Under the pieces are notes generated by a model. It searched no databases. It worked only from the letters and a program-made list of their open reading frames with translations, and was not told the origin of the DNA. A stretch of 64,000 nucleotides of DNA. Source: Hippopus hippopus. Lineage: Eukaryota > Mollusca > Bivalvia > Cardiida > Cardiidae. A program made the translations under genes and the position numbers. Positions 36,059 to 44,780 of the stretch are shown here, one piece after another; within the stretch, counting starts at the first letter, position 1, and each line of letters opens with the position of its first letter. The DNA is taken from the NCBI GenBank assembly GCA_946811185.2, contig OX328105.1:31189394-31253393 (forward strand). The letters run 5' to 3'.

Positions 36059-36673
36059 ATAGCGGATCAAGAGTATACGAGAATTTATCCAAACGCGCCA
36101 CCTTTAGAGGATGGAGGTCATTCCTATCGACTACAAAAGATACCCGAGGTACAAAAGTTCCTCGAAAGTGAAATTCAGGAAAGAGACACCCTCATGAAGA
36201 AGTATCTTAGGGTGGCGAGAATCGTGGACAGTGTAGACACGGTTTTGATCACGATAACCATGGCTTCGGGGGTAGGTGGATTTGGTTTACTATCTACTGT
36301 CGTGGCTATCCCGGCTGTCATAGCATTAGAAGCCTCAGCTGCGGTAACCGGACTTCTTTCCCTTCTAGGGAAATACGTGGTAAAGAATTCGAGAACCAAG
36401 TCGGAAAAACATCGAAAGATTCGAATGATAGCTGATGCTAAGCTCGATACAATCGCCTCGCATATTTCGAAGGCTTTAATCGATAATTGTATTTCGAACA
36501 AAGAATTTAAACTTATCATGGACGAACAAGAGAAGTACAAGAAGATGAAGAGTGAGAAAAGAATGAAAGTTAAGAAGACCATCGAAAACGAAGAGAATTT
36601 AATCGAGAGAGGGAGGCAAGAAGCGCGCGAGTCCTTTCGGAGGTTGGTTGAGAAGAATCGTGTCACGTCCTAG
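36059..36673 (+). CDS. Conserved Polinton membrane protein; start codon ATA
   Basis: The open frame runs from ATA at 36059 (directly after TTATAAAATA, where neighbours have ATG) to TAG at 36671. The first internal ATG is at 36194 and removes 45 residues. From there: a helical lead (KKYLRVARIVDSVDTVL), two hydrophobic segments (ITITMASGVGGFGLLSTV, VAIPAVIALEASAAVTGL), then a long charged helical tail (KLDTIASHISKALIDN). I recognise this arrangement from other Polintons, where it is common and functionally unassigned. Either translation starts at 36194, or this copy lost its ATG. Confidence 0.6.
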   Translation: MADQEYTRIYPNAPPLEDGGHSYRLQKIPEVQKFLESEIQERDTLMKKYLRVARIVDSVDTVLITITMASGVGGFGLLSTVVAIPAVIALEASAAVTGLLSLLGKYVVKNSRTKSEKHRKIRMIADAKLDTIASHISKALIDNCISNKEFKLIMDEQEKYKKMKSEKRMKVKKTIENEENLIERGRQEARESFRRLVEKNRVTS

Positions 36674-36946
36674 GGGACGGGTGAAAATAAATTTTACGTG
36701 CGGCTTTAGTTTCGAATCATGATATTTGCTCATATAGTTATATGGGCATAATCCCGGGAGAATCGCGTTCAAAATCGCGTTGGAAATCACGTTCAAAATC
36801 GCGTTGGAAATCGCGTTCAAAATCGCGTTGGAAATCGCGTTCAAAACCGCGTTGATTCCCTCATATAATAATATGGACGTTAGACGCGTATATGGAGGTC
36901 TCAACCATATATATATTAGTAATAACTAATATATATTAGTAATAAA
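36674..36946. other. Polinton intergenic region with 12/24-bp array and palindrome
   Basis: It holds a 12-bp repeat alternating TCGCGTTCAAAA and TCGCGTTGGAAA (about 36763-36855, roughly eight half-units). Two CATATA-type motifs flank the array (36729 and 36859), followed by the palindrome ATATATATTAGT / ACTAATATATAT (36907-36934) and the AGTAATAAAATG start motif. This is the longest noncoding stretch inside the element apart from its ends. Confidence 0.6.
36763..36855. repeat. 12-bp tandem repeat array
   Basis: Alternating TCGCGTTCAAAA and TCGCGTTGGAAA units, nearly perfect, with one TCACG variant. Could be a protein-binding iteron cluster or a chance minisatellite. Confidence 0.7.
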
Positions 36947-37792
36947 ATGTCTTTTTTAAAGATCGCTGATCCGGAGAAAAGGGACTTAATCGTAAAAGAC
37001 TACCTCGAAACGAGAAGGAGGATTCGCGACAATTTCCTGGCAGAGAGAACGGGTGAACAACAACTTCAAGCTGATCTCTCTAAGTTCTTTAAACCTATTA
37101 CGGAAGGACAAAAAGCTACAGCGAGGGAGATTACGGAAGAACTAAAACCTATTCGAGAGGGTATCGAACAACTCCCGCAGGCTATTACCTTTCCAGCCTT
37201 TCCTTCTATCAAGAAGGATGAGCCGCTAGTTCTCGGAGAGATAGCGGAAAGCTATTTAAGAAGGTTTACTTCTAAGGATGCAGCTGATAAAACATACGGA
37301 ATATATGACAGAAAGGGTAAGTTCTTTATCGGGGACAAACAAGTCGTTATTCGAGACAACGATATTATCACGGAGGATGAGGAATATAGAGGTACCCCTG
37401 GCCTGTGGGAGTTAACCGTTTCTAAAGATCCTGATAGTAATATCTTTAATGAAGAGGATTACAGGAATTACGCGAAGTTGTTGGTTAAAACCAACTCCAT
37501 TTATCGTCACAACGATCCGACTAGTAAACATCCTAAGTCTTCTAAAGGTAGAAAATGGAACGCTATAGTTAAAGGTATATGGGATAATAGAAAGCTTTAT
37601 CATGGAAAGGGCATCGTTTATATCCCCTCCGATCCTAACGCGTTACTAGAAAGACTAGACCTATTACTAGCGAGTAAAGAGGCAGGCAACACAGGAGTAT
37701 CCAGGAACGAGCTAGTAAGCATTTGCGATGAATTAAAGAGACAAGGCATCTTGAAGTCGTCAGCTTATAAAAATTTAATGTCTATATTATAA
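36947..37792 (+). CDS. DUF8207-like Polinton protein
   Basis: A 281-residue protein. The N-terminal half is a charged helical region (DYLETRRRIRDNFLAERTGE) with likely coiled coil. Then YGIYDRKGKFFIGDKQVVI and DIITEDEEYRGTPGLWELTV, followed by SSKGRKWNAIVKGIW, as in the DUF8207 domain found in Polinton proteins. Function is unknown to me; its place beside virion genes suggests a structural role. The C-terminus GVSRNELVSICDELKRQGIL is helical. The start follows an AT palindrome and AGTAATAAAATG. The stop overlaps the next gene's TATTATAAAATATG motif. Confidence 0.65.
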   Translation: MSFLKIADPEKRDLIVKDYLETRRRIRDNFLAERTGEQQLQADLSKFFKPITEGQKATAREITEELKPIREGIEQLPQAITFPAFPSIKKDEPLVLGEIAESYLRRFTSKDAADKTYGIYDRKGKFFIGDKQVVIRDNDIITEDEEYRGTPGLWELTVSKDPDSNIFNEEDYRNYAKLLVKTNSIYRHNDPTSKHPKSSKGRKWNAIVKGIWDNRKLYHGKGIVYIPSDPNALLERLDLLLASKEAGNTGVSRNELVSICDELKRQGILKSSAYKNLMSIL

Positions 37793-37795
37793 AAT

Positions 37796-38251
37796 ATGAT
37801 CGTAAAACGAGGATTTAAAAGAAGCTATTCGTACGGGGGGTCTGGAATCTTCGATACTTTAGCCAGTTTCCTAGCTAGGCTTTTCTCTAGTAGAGCGGCG
37901 AAACAATTGGCGAGTTCTGCCATTGATGTGGGAAAGAGTGTAGCTAAGGAAGGTGCAAAGAAAGCTCTAGAGGTTGGAAAAAGTGCGGCTATAGAAACAG
38001 GGAAAAAGCTGGTTACGAAAGCGATGAGTCAGCGAGGGAAGCGGACCGAGGGTCAGCCGGTCGAGTCGTCGATTCAGGTGGCGAGGTTGACACCAAAGTC
38101 GAAGAAGATCTTAGAGAAGTATAGTCCTCCCGAACCGCAAAACATTAGTACATTGATAGAAGGGTCTTCTCTGGTGAAGACAGGGAGCGCGATCGCTATT
38201 CAAGATCTAGTTAAAAGATTATCTAACGGCTCAGGCGTAAAAGTAATTTAA
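37796..38251 (+). CDS. pVI/pX-like virion core protein
   Basis: A 151-residue basic protein. MIVKRGFKRSYSYGGSGIF gives a GGSG site suited to the element's adenain-like protease. An amphipathic, Ala/Lys-rich stretch follows (KQLASSAIDVGKSVAKEG, KKALEVGKSAAIETGKKL, about 36-80), like membrane-lytic pVI or DNA-binding pX of adenoviruses. The C-terminus IAIQDLVKRLSNGSGVKV is one I recall from Polinton small proteins. Start is 4 bp after the previous stop. Confidence 0.5.
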   Translation: MIVKRGFKRSYSYGGSGIFDTLASFLARLFSSRAAKQLASSAIDVGKSVAKEGAKKALEVGKSAAIETGKKLVTKAMSQRGKRTEGQPVESSIQVARLTPKSKKILEKYSPPEPQNISTLIEGSSLVKTGSAIAIQDLVKRLSNGSGVKVI

Positions 38252-38261
38252 GTTAAGCGTT

Positions 38262-38630
38262 TTGGACGCTATTAAAAAAAGATTGTTAGGATTCGAACGT
38301 GTATATTATGAGACATACGGTACCAGTTGCATTAATATACGAGGCGCGCGTTTAAATATAAAAGATTGCGAAATCCTCGAAGTTAATGATACGATGTACG
38401 GTTATAAGAAATGTGTGGTCAAGTTATCTTCCGAAAAAATAACTAAGATGAAAGAGATAGAGAAAGAGGTAAATAAACGTTTAGAAAGGTGGCATGTACC
38501 TCGAGTAACGATCGTATACGGTAACAAAGTTTATCCTAAATGTGAACAACAGCCTACGGGTATAATTTTGCTTAAAGGTGTGTTTGTTAATGCTCAAGGT
38601 AAATCTTTTCCTCAGCTTTGCACCGCCTAA
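38262..38630 (+). CDS. Unrecognised Polinton ORF with TTG start
   Basis: 122 residues from TTG (38262-38264); no ATG occurs in frame until about residue 45 and no TATAAAATG motif precedes it. The upstream stop in this frame is at 38244-38246. The protein is basic with four Cys in the first 50 residues and near the end (YGTSCINIRGARLNIKDC). A Lys/Glu helix (KMKEIEKEVNKRLERW) and a beta-rich end (RVTIVYGNKVYP) follow. I do not recognise a family. It could be translated by reinitiation after the previous gene (11 bp gap), or its start may be lost. Confidence 0.45.
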   Translation: MDAIKKRLLGFERVYYETYGTSCINIRGARLNIKDCEILEVNDTMYGYKKCVVKLSSEKITKMKEIEKEVNKRLERWHVPRVTIVYGNKVYPKCEQQPTGIILLKGVFVNAQGKSFPQLCTA

Positions 38631-38644
38631 CCCGCGCCGACCAC

Positions 38645-38676
38645 GCAATTATAATTTTCATTCAAAATTATAATTG
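38645..38676. terminator. Perfect 13-bp AT hairpin before the capsid gene
   Basis: CAATTATAATTTT and AAAATTATAATTG are exact inverses around CATTC, followed at once by the TATTATAAAATATG start motif. Confidence 0.6.
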
Positions 38677-38687
38677 TATTATAAAAT

Positions 38688-39989
38688 ATGGAGATATTAA
38701 AGATCACCGATCCGATTTTAAAGGATGAAAGCATAGATGAGTATGAACACCATGAGTACCTACCAATCACCGGTACAAACCTCAACAACTCAGGAGGAGA
38801 AATAAGGATCGACATCGAGACTCAAGATATCTTTACACATCCTTGCGAAAGTTATTTGCTTATTGTAGGTGAATTAGTAAGGAGCGATACTGGTGCGGTT
38901 TATGATGCTAACACTGATATTTCTTTAATGAACAATGGCCTTATGTATCGCTTTAAGAATATCAAGTATCAGCTTTCAGGTACGGAGATCGAATCTATAA
39001 TGTACCCCGGCCAGGCTACCACGATGCTCGGCTTGTTAAAATACCCTGATGATTTTTCTAAGTCGGTAGGGTTGAACCAGTGTTGGTTTAAAGATACATC
39101 AGTGGCTGCGGCTGCTGGGAACACCGGCTTTATCGTGAGAAGAAATTATATCATTAACGACCCTCTTCCGAGAGGTACCTTTAGTTTCAGGGTTCCATTA
39201 AAGCATATATTCGGTTTCTGCGATGATTACGATAAGATATTGTACGGCATGAAACAAACTCTCACATTAACGAGAAGCGATGATAACGACGCGATCTTTA
39301 AGACTGGTGCTGTGGGTGGTGTTGCTGCTCCCGTCAATGGTAGAATTAACTTACTTAAAATATCATGGTTCATACCACACGTTTTGCCTGCTGATGATGA
39401 GAAAATGGCACTCTATAAGATCATCGAGAAGAAAGAGAAAATAGTGGTCGGATATAGAATGCGGCAATGCGACTCTATCGCGGTACCTCAGTCACTGTCG
39501 TTTTTCTGGAGACTAGGTGTCAGGTCGTCTCCCGAAGTGCCGCGTTTTATTATCGTCGGTTTTCAGTCTGGTAAAAGCGGGAATCAGGAACAAAATCCGG
39601 CTATATTCGACCATAGAAACGTAAACAACATGTACGTTATGTTAAACTCTAGAAGATATCCCGTGGCTGACTATAACCTTTCGTTCGTGGCGAATCAATT
39701 TAGTAGGGTGTATGGTGACGCTGCTTTATTCAGGTCTAAGTTTTATCACATGGATGAATTGGTGTCAAACCCTAACATTACCCCCTCCGATTATAAGAGC
39801 CTTTATCCTCTGTTTTTATTCGACGTTTCTAAGCATAGCAAAAGACTGAAATACTCTGTCACCGATATCCAAATCAAAGCGAGGTTTACCGAAAACCCGC
39901 CCGCGGACACGGAGGCGTTCGCCGTTATTATCTGTGATAGGTTAATTAACTTTCAGTCTGACGGAAATAAGATGAGTGTAGTGATATAA
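38688..39989 (+). CDS. MCP: Major capsid protein (double jelly roll)
   Basis: A 433-residue protein with the features I associate with invertebrate Polinton capsid proteins: ETQDIFTHPCESYLLIVGEL near residue 46, then YRFKNIKYQLSGTEIESIMY. Next come PLPRGTFSFRVPLKHIFGFC and DYDKILYGMKQTLTLTRSDD. RMRQCDSIAVPQSLSFFWRL sits near residue 260. The C-terminal half has NPAIFDHRNVNNMYVMLNSR and the end LINFQSDGNKMSVVI. Alternating beta segments fit two jelly-roll domains forming capsid trimers. No interruptions. Start under TATTATAAAATATG after a perfect hairpin. Confidence rests on remembered family patterns. Confidence 0.8.
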   Translation: MEILKITDPILKDESIDEYEHHEYLPITGTNLNNSGGEIRIDIETQDIFTHPCESYLLIVGELVRSDTGAVYDANTDISLMNNGLMYRFKNIKYQLSGTEIESIMYPGQATTMLGLLKYPDDFSKSVGLNQCWFKDTSVAAAAGNTGFIVRRNYIINDPLPRGTFSFRVPLKHIFGFCDDYDKILYGMKQTLTLTRSDDNDAIFKTGAVGGVAAPVNGRINLLKISWFIPHVLPADDEKMALYKIIEKKEKIVVGYRMRQCDSIAVPQSLSFFWRLGVRSSPEVPRFIIVGFQSGKSGNQEQNPAIFDHRNVNNMYVMLNSRRYPVADYNLSFVANQFSRVYGDAALFRSKFYHMDELVSNPNITPSDYKSLYPLFLFDVSKHSKRLKYSVTDIQIKARFTENPPADTEAFAVIICDRLINFQSDGNKMSVVI

Positions 39990-40016
39990 GTTAAATAATT
40001 ATTTTCTATATATAAA

Positions 40017-40388
40017 ATGAAAAAGGTCGAGGATATAAAGAGAGTTCTTAGGCCGAATGATATAAGGTTCTTCGGGTACTGGCGCAAGGAACGGTTGGAG
40101 GCGCTGGTAAAAGAACACGGTTTGTACGATAAGGTACCTAATAATAAAAAGAGAGGCGAGGTCCCTACCGTAACAGAAGGAAGTAAAGACCCTAAGTACG
40201 ATAGACTGAGGATTTCCAGGGCTAACCCTAGGAAGGTTAGTATAGAGGATGTAGGAACTGGTGAAATAAGAACCTTTCCATCGCTTTATAAGGCGGGTAA
40301 ATTCATAGATCGCTGCGCGCAAGTAATTAAGAACTTTAATGGAGGGGTTTGGAACGGTAAATATAGGATTGAGATCCTGACGGATTGA
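40017..40388 (+). CDS. NUMOD/SAP-like DNA-binding protein
   Basis: A 123-residue basic protein. Residues 8-35 (KRVLRPNDIRFFGYWRKERL) look like a SAP/HeH-type helix-extension-helix. Residues 72-120 (NPRKVSIEDVGTGEIRTFPS, LYKAGKFI, GGVWNGKYRIEI) match the NUMOD1-like modules that help homing endonucleases bind DNA. No nuclease motif is present, so it is probably only a DNA-binding factor. Start under TATATATAAAATG, 27 bp after the capsid stop. Confidence 0.5.
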   Translation: MKKVEDIKRVLRPNDIRFFGYWRKERLEALVKEHGLYDKVPNNKKRGEVPTVTEGSKDPKYDRLRISRANPRKVSIEDVGTGEIRTFPSLYKAGKFIDRCAQVIKNFNGGVWNGKYRIEILTD

Positions 40389-40556
40389 CGCACGCTACTA
40401 TATGAGCCGTAGGCGGAAATCGTCGCGCGTCTGACGGTCTGACGGATTGATCACCGCGATAGAATCTAATATATATGTCAGAAGATTTAAACGGACATAT
40501 ATATTTAACGCCGCGAAAAAAATATTTAAGTTAAATATTTTTTTCACTATTATAAA
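40389..40556. terminator. Intergenic region with two AT hairpins upstream of PolB
   Basis: AATATATATGTC and GACATATATATT (about 40467-40505) are inverse 12-mers. A second palindrome, AAAAAAATATTTAA / TTAAATATTTTTTT (about 40515-40544), follows and leads into CACTATTATAAAATG. GACGGTCTGACGGATTGA-type short repeats precede them. Confidence 0.5.
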
Positions 40557-43500
40557 ATGAGTGTGATTTACGACGCGTACACCGTAAGAGGTTTAAGAGA
40601 TTTAGCTAGGACAAGGGGGATCCGAGGATACTCTAGGCTTAGAAGAGGCAAATTAATCGAGCGTCTACGTAATCCTCCCCCTATTAGTCTAACCAGTCAG
40701 TTATACGAGGGACGCACGGTAAGAGACTTAAAACGAGAGTCTAAAGCTTTAGGGATGCGAGGATACTCTAGACTGAAAAGAGGCGAATTAATCGAGCGTC
40801 TATGTACTCGAGGTGGGAGGTTGTTAGATTACAAGATCAAGGATTATAACGCGGAGATGTTGCAACCGACGCCTTACGAGCCTCCTCTGCCACCCGCGTC
40901 AGTGCCTAAAGTCGCGATCAAGGAGCTGATGAAGTATTTAGATAGCGAGATCCCGATAAAAATAAAGCCAGAGATAGAAGCTTTAAAAAGAAGGATAGAC
41001 AGGATATATAAGGATGAAGATGAAATGGTGGTTGAAGAAGGGGAATCAGCATTTAAAGGATTTACCAAGCAGTATCTTATAAGAGGTAAAGAGTCTTAAA
41101 CTCCGAAAGAGTTCCTCGATTTAGCGAAGAGTAGAATAACCGGCATTATAAGTCAGAATCGTCAAACGAAAGTTAAACTCATTATGATCTGTATGATGAA
41201 GCACTCTGGAACCAGCCAATTGATGGAAATGAACTTCCATTCAGGATTTCCGATCGTTAATTTAAACGGGGATGATGCGTAGGAAATATACAAGGTGATG
41301 AAGGAACAGGTTCTGGTTAATATTGCGGATAAGGAAATGCAAACGGATTACTGGAGAGTCACACACGTACTCGATTTAAGATTGCACACGGTTTCGTATA
41401 ACCCGATAAGGGGCAATTCATGGTTCCCAACTCCTCCTAAGATAGCGAACACGAAAAGCGTTATTAATCCGAGGAATATGGAGGATGATATGTGCTTCGC
41501 GTATTGTATTCTTATAGCTTTGAACCCGACAACTAATCATCCTGAAAGAATCGAAAGACTAAAACCTTTATTAAGCACTATAAATATGGAAGGGATTAAC
41601 TACCCCGTTTCCATTCATGATAGAAGTAAATTTGAGAGACAGAATCCTTCCATATCCGTATCGATACACGCGTATGAGGATGCTGGTATCTACCCGCTTA
41701 GTGTAAGTAAAGAAACTTATAAAAGAGAACATCACGTTAATCTCTTACTGCTTGAGGAAGAAGGTAGAAAGCATTATTGCTTGATTAAAGACATGAGTAG
41801 ATTGTTATATAAACAAATAAATGATCATAAATGCAGAACTTATATTTGCGAAAGGTGTTTAAATCACTTCCAAAAAGAAGAAACTTTAATTAACCATATG
41901 AAGTATTGCAGCAAGAAAGATGCCTGTACAATAGAATTACCCAAAGAGGGTACTACGATATATTTCAAGCATTTCTATAAACAGCAGAGACACCCGTTTA
42001 CGATTTACGCGGATATGGAGTCTACGTTAGAAAAGCAATATGAAAAGAGGGGGAACAAAACGAAGGTTATTCACGCTCATAAAATCTCAGGGTATTGTTT
42101 CTACGTTAAATCGCTTTACGAAGATGTCTTCCCTTCAAAAATCTACCAATACTCAGGTGAAGACGCGTCCGAGGAATTCGTATATCGACTAGAAGGGGTT
42201 ATAAGAGAGATAAGCAGTATACCCACCAGGGAAATGATTTTTACAGCTGAGGACAGTAGAAGGTATCACAGTGCGAAAGTGTGTTGGATATGTGAGGAAG
42301 CATTTACTCCTTCTTCGAAAAAGGTAAGAGACCACTGTCATTACACCGGGGCATTTAGAGGTGCCGCGCACAACTCGTGTAATTTAAAGTATAGGAAGCC
42401 TACTTTTACCCCCGTATTCTTCCATAACTTTAGTAAGTACGACAGTTACTTATTTATAAAGGATTTAATGAGCACACCAGGTGATACGAGTTGTATACCT
42501 TCAAACAAGGAAACGTACATAAGCGTGTCTAAAAAGCTACCGATAGACTACTATGTATTAGATCCAGTATCGGAAACATATATAAAGAAGGCTAAAACGC
42601 ACGAGATTAGATTCCTCGATAGTTTTAAGTTTCTAGCCAGAAGTTTAGACGAACTCGCCAGGTCTCTAACCAAGGAGGAGAAGGTTAATCTCTCGAAATA
42701 CTTCGAGGGGAAAGAGCTTGAATTGGTCTCTCACAAGAGCATATTCCCATACGAATGGTTCGATAGCCTTAACAGATTTGAAGAAACGAAGCTACCTGAA
42801 CGAAGGAAGTTTTACTCGAAGCTTAAATATAGCGGAATTGATAAGGAGGATTATCAACACGCGTTAAATGTATGGAAGACATTCAAGATGGAAACTTTTA
42901 AGGATTATCATGACCTATATAACAAGGTTGACGTTTTACTGCTAGCCGATGTTTTCGAGAACTTCAGGAGCGTATGCTTTGAGAATTATGGACTGGACCC
43001 ATCTTGGTTTTATACGGTGCCTGGTCTGGCTTGGGAGGCGATGTTAAAAACCACAGAGGTAAAGTTAGAACTAATATCCGACCCTGATATGGTTTTATTT
43101 AGCGAAAACGGAATAAGAGGAGGCGTCTCGACCATTTTTAAACGATACGCGAAAGCGAACAATAGTTATATGGGTGAAAAATACGACCCGAACAAACCCT
43201 CGAGATTTATTACTTACTTGGACGCGAACAATCTTTATGGTTGGGGGATGGTTCAAAAACTTCCCTACGCTAATTTTAAATGGATGGTTGATTTGGATGA
43301 TTGGAAAAATCAGCCATGTATATTGGAGGTCGACTTGGAATATCCTAAGGAATTACAGGACAGGCATAACGACTTTCCATTAGCTCCTGAAAGATTGATG
43401 GTCAACAAAGTCGAGAAACTTATACCTAACTTACGTGATAAAGAAAGGTACATTTTACATCGTGAAAATTTAAAGCTATATTTAAGCTTAGGTCTGAAGC

Positions 43501-44432
43501 TTAAAAAGATTCACAGAGGGTTAACTTTTGATGAGAGTGAATGGTTAAAACCTTATATCGATAAAAATACTAACCTGAGAGCGAAAGCTAAATCGGCGTT
43601 TGAAAAGGACTTCTTCAAACTCATGAACAATTCCGTGTTCGGTAAGACCATGGAAAATATAAGGAACAGAGTTGATGTAAGGCTAGTTAGTACCAGGGAA
43701 AAGGCGGAAAAATTAACCGCTAAACCGAACTATTACGATGTGAAAATCCTTGACGAAGATTTATGCATAATTCAAATGAAGAAAACACGTTTGCGCTTTA
43801 ATAAACCCATTTACGTTGGGATGAGTATATTAGACTTAAGTAAGGTATTGATGTACAGGTTTCATTACAACTTCATTAAGGATAAATACGGTGAAAGAGC
43901 GGAACTTCTTTTCACCGATACGGATAGCTTAATGTACGAGATAGATACGAAAGACTTTTATAAGGATATTAGTGACGACGTTAAGAATTGGTTTGATACG
44001 AGCGACTATCCGTCTAACCATCCTTCTGGTATTCCTACAGGATTGAATAAGAAGATCGTGGGTATGTTTAAGGATGAGGTGAGCGGCAGAGTTATCGAGG
44101 AGTTTGTAGGTCTCAGGTCTAAACTATACTCTTATAAAATGTGTGATGATGAGGAGAATAAGAAATGCAAGGGAATTTCGAAGCAGGTAGTAAAAGCGTT
44201 TATCAAGCATGAACATTACAAAGAGTGTTTGTTCGAAGACAAGACGCAATTAAGGAGAATGGTAGTTATTAGGAATCACAATCACGAGTTGTTTACCGAA
44301 GAGATCACTAAAATCGCCTTAAACGGAAACGACGACAAACGCTTTGTCCTCGAAAACAGAATCAATACGTTAGCTTGGGGGCACGACCGAATTCCGGAGG
44401 CTGTCTCGCCTGGAGGCTCAGGTCAGCACTAG
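40557..44432 (+). CDS. POLB: Protein-primed DNA polymerase B, interrupted by two in-frame stops
   Basis: One reading frame spans 40557-44432 but contains TAA at 41097-41099 and TAG at 41280-41282. The first part carries two SAP/HeH-like repeats (GLRDLARTRGIRGYSRL, DLKRESKALGMRGYSRL). From 41295 the 1045-residue remainder holds the enzyme: a C2H2-like finger near 182-207, Exo I (TIYADMES, ~238), an HNH/Endo VII-like Cys-His cluster (CWICEE..RDHCHYTG, ~328-350), Exo II (FHNFSKYD), Exo III (YNKVDVLLLAD), polymerase A (YLDANNLYGWGM, ~639), B (KLMNNSVFGKTMEN, ~773) and C (LLFTDTDSLMY, ~871). All catalytic motifs are intact. The residues between and around the stops still look like polymerase N-terminus, so these are point interruptions. 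The element should replicate by protein priming. Confidence 0.85.
41097..41099 (+). other. First in-frame stop (TAA) in PolB
   Basis: Lies in frame between KGFTKQYLIRGKES and TPKEFLDLAKS. Coding-like sequence continues without shift on both sides. Confidence 0.85.
41280..41282 (+). other. Second in-frame stop (TAG) in PolB
   Basis: Lies in frame after IVNLNGDDA and before EIYKVMKEQVLVNI. 61 residues separate it from the first stop. The next Met codons are at 41295 and 41298. Confidence 0.85.
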
Positions 44433-44481
44433 ATCTGGTTTAATTGAATGGTAGGACGGATCGGGGCCGGGTTGGAGTTAG

Positions 44482-44774
44482 GTGGTCGGATCGAATGGTA
44501 GGACGGACCTGGGTCGAGCCCAGGCGAGACATCGGGGCCGGGTTGGAGTTAGGTGGTCGGATTGAGTGGTAGGACGGATTGCGATCGAGTTGGAGTTAGG
44601 TGGTCGGATTGAGTGGTAGGATGGATTGCGATCGAGTTGGAGTTAGGTGGTCGGATTGAATGGTAGGACGGATTGCGATCGAGTTGGAGTTAGGTGGTCG
44701 GATTGAATGGTAGGACGGATCGGGACCGGTGGTCGGATCGAATGGTGGCCCAGAACCCCCCGTTTATATCTACT
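44482..44774. repeat. Polinton right terminal inverted repeat with 47-bp units
   Basis: Inverse of the left end, with six GTGGTCGG blocks, one fewer than the left. One more degenerate unit lies at 44440-44481, next to the PolB stop. It ends CCCCGTTTATATCTACT at 44774. Confidence 0.9.
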
Positions 44775-44780
44775 TACCCC
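44775..44780. repeat. Polinton target-site duplication, right (TACCCC)
   Basis: Identical to 29649-29654. Confidence 0.9.

Larger units (their letters stand above)
29655..44774. mobile_element. Polinton (Maverick), complete 15.1-kb element
   Basis: TACCCC at 29649-29654 and again at 44775-44780 is a 6-bp target duplication. The element starts AGTAGATATAAACGGGG and ends with its exact inverse. Terminal inverted repeats of ~336 bp (left) and ~293 bp (right) are built from 47-bp tandem units. It carries the Polinton set: integrase, adenain-like protease, packaging ATPase, protein-primed PolB, major and minor capsid proteins. Base composition is visibly more GC-rich and free of the host MITEs. 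Terminal AG, 6-bp duplication and gene set together make this identification firm. The copy has two stops and at least one frameshift, so it is probably no longer fully functional. Confidence 0.95.

Noticed and set aside
36175..36666. 163-residue - strand ORF
   Set aside because: Antisense shadow of the Polinton membrane protein; hydrophobic by complementarity.
41295..44432. Treating the polymerase as a complete 1045-residue gene starting at 41295
   Set aside because: The same frame upstream remains polymerase-like across both stops and begins under a clear start motif at 40557.
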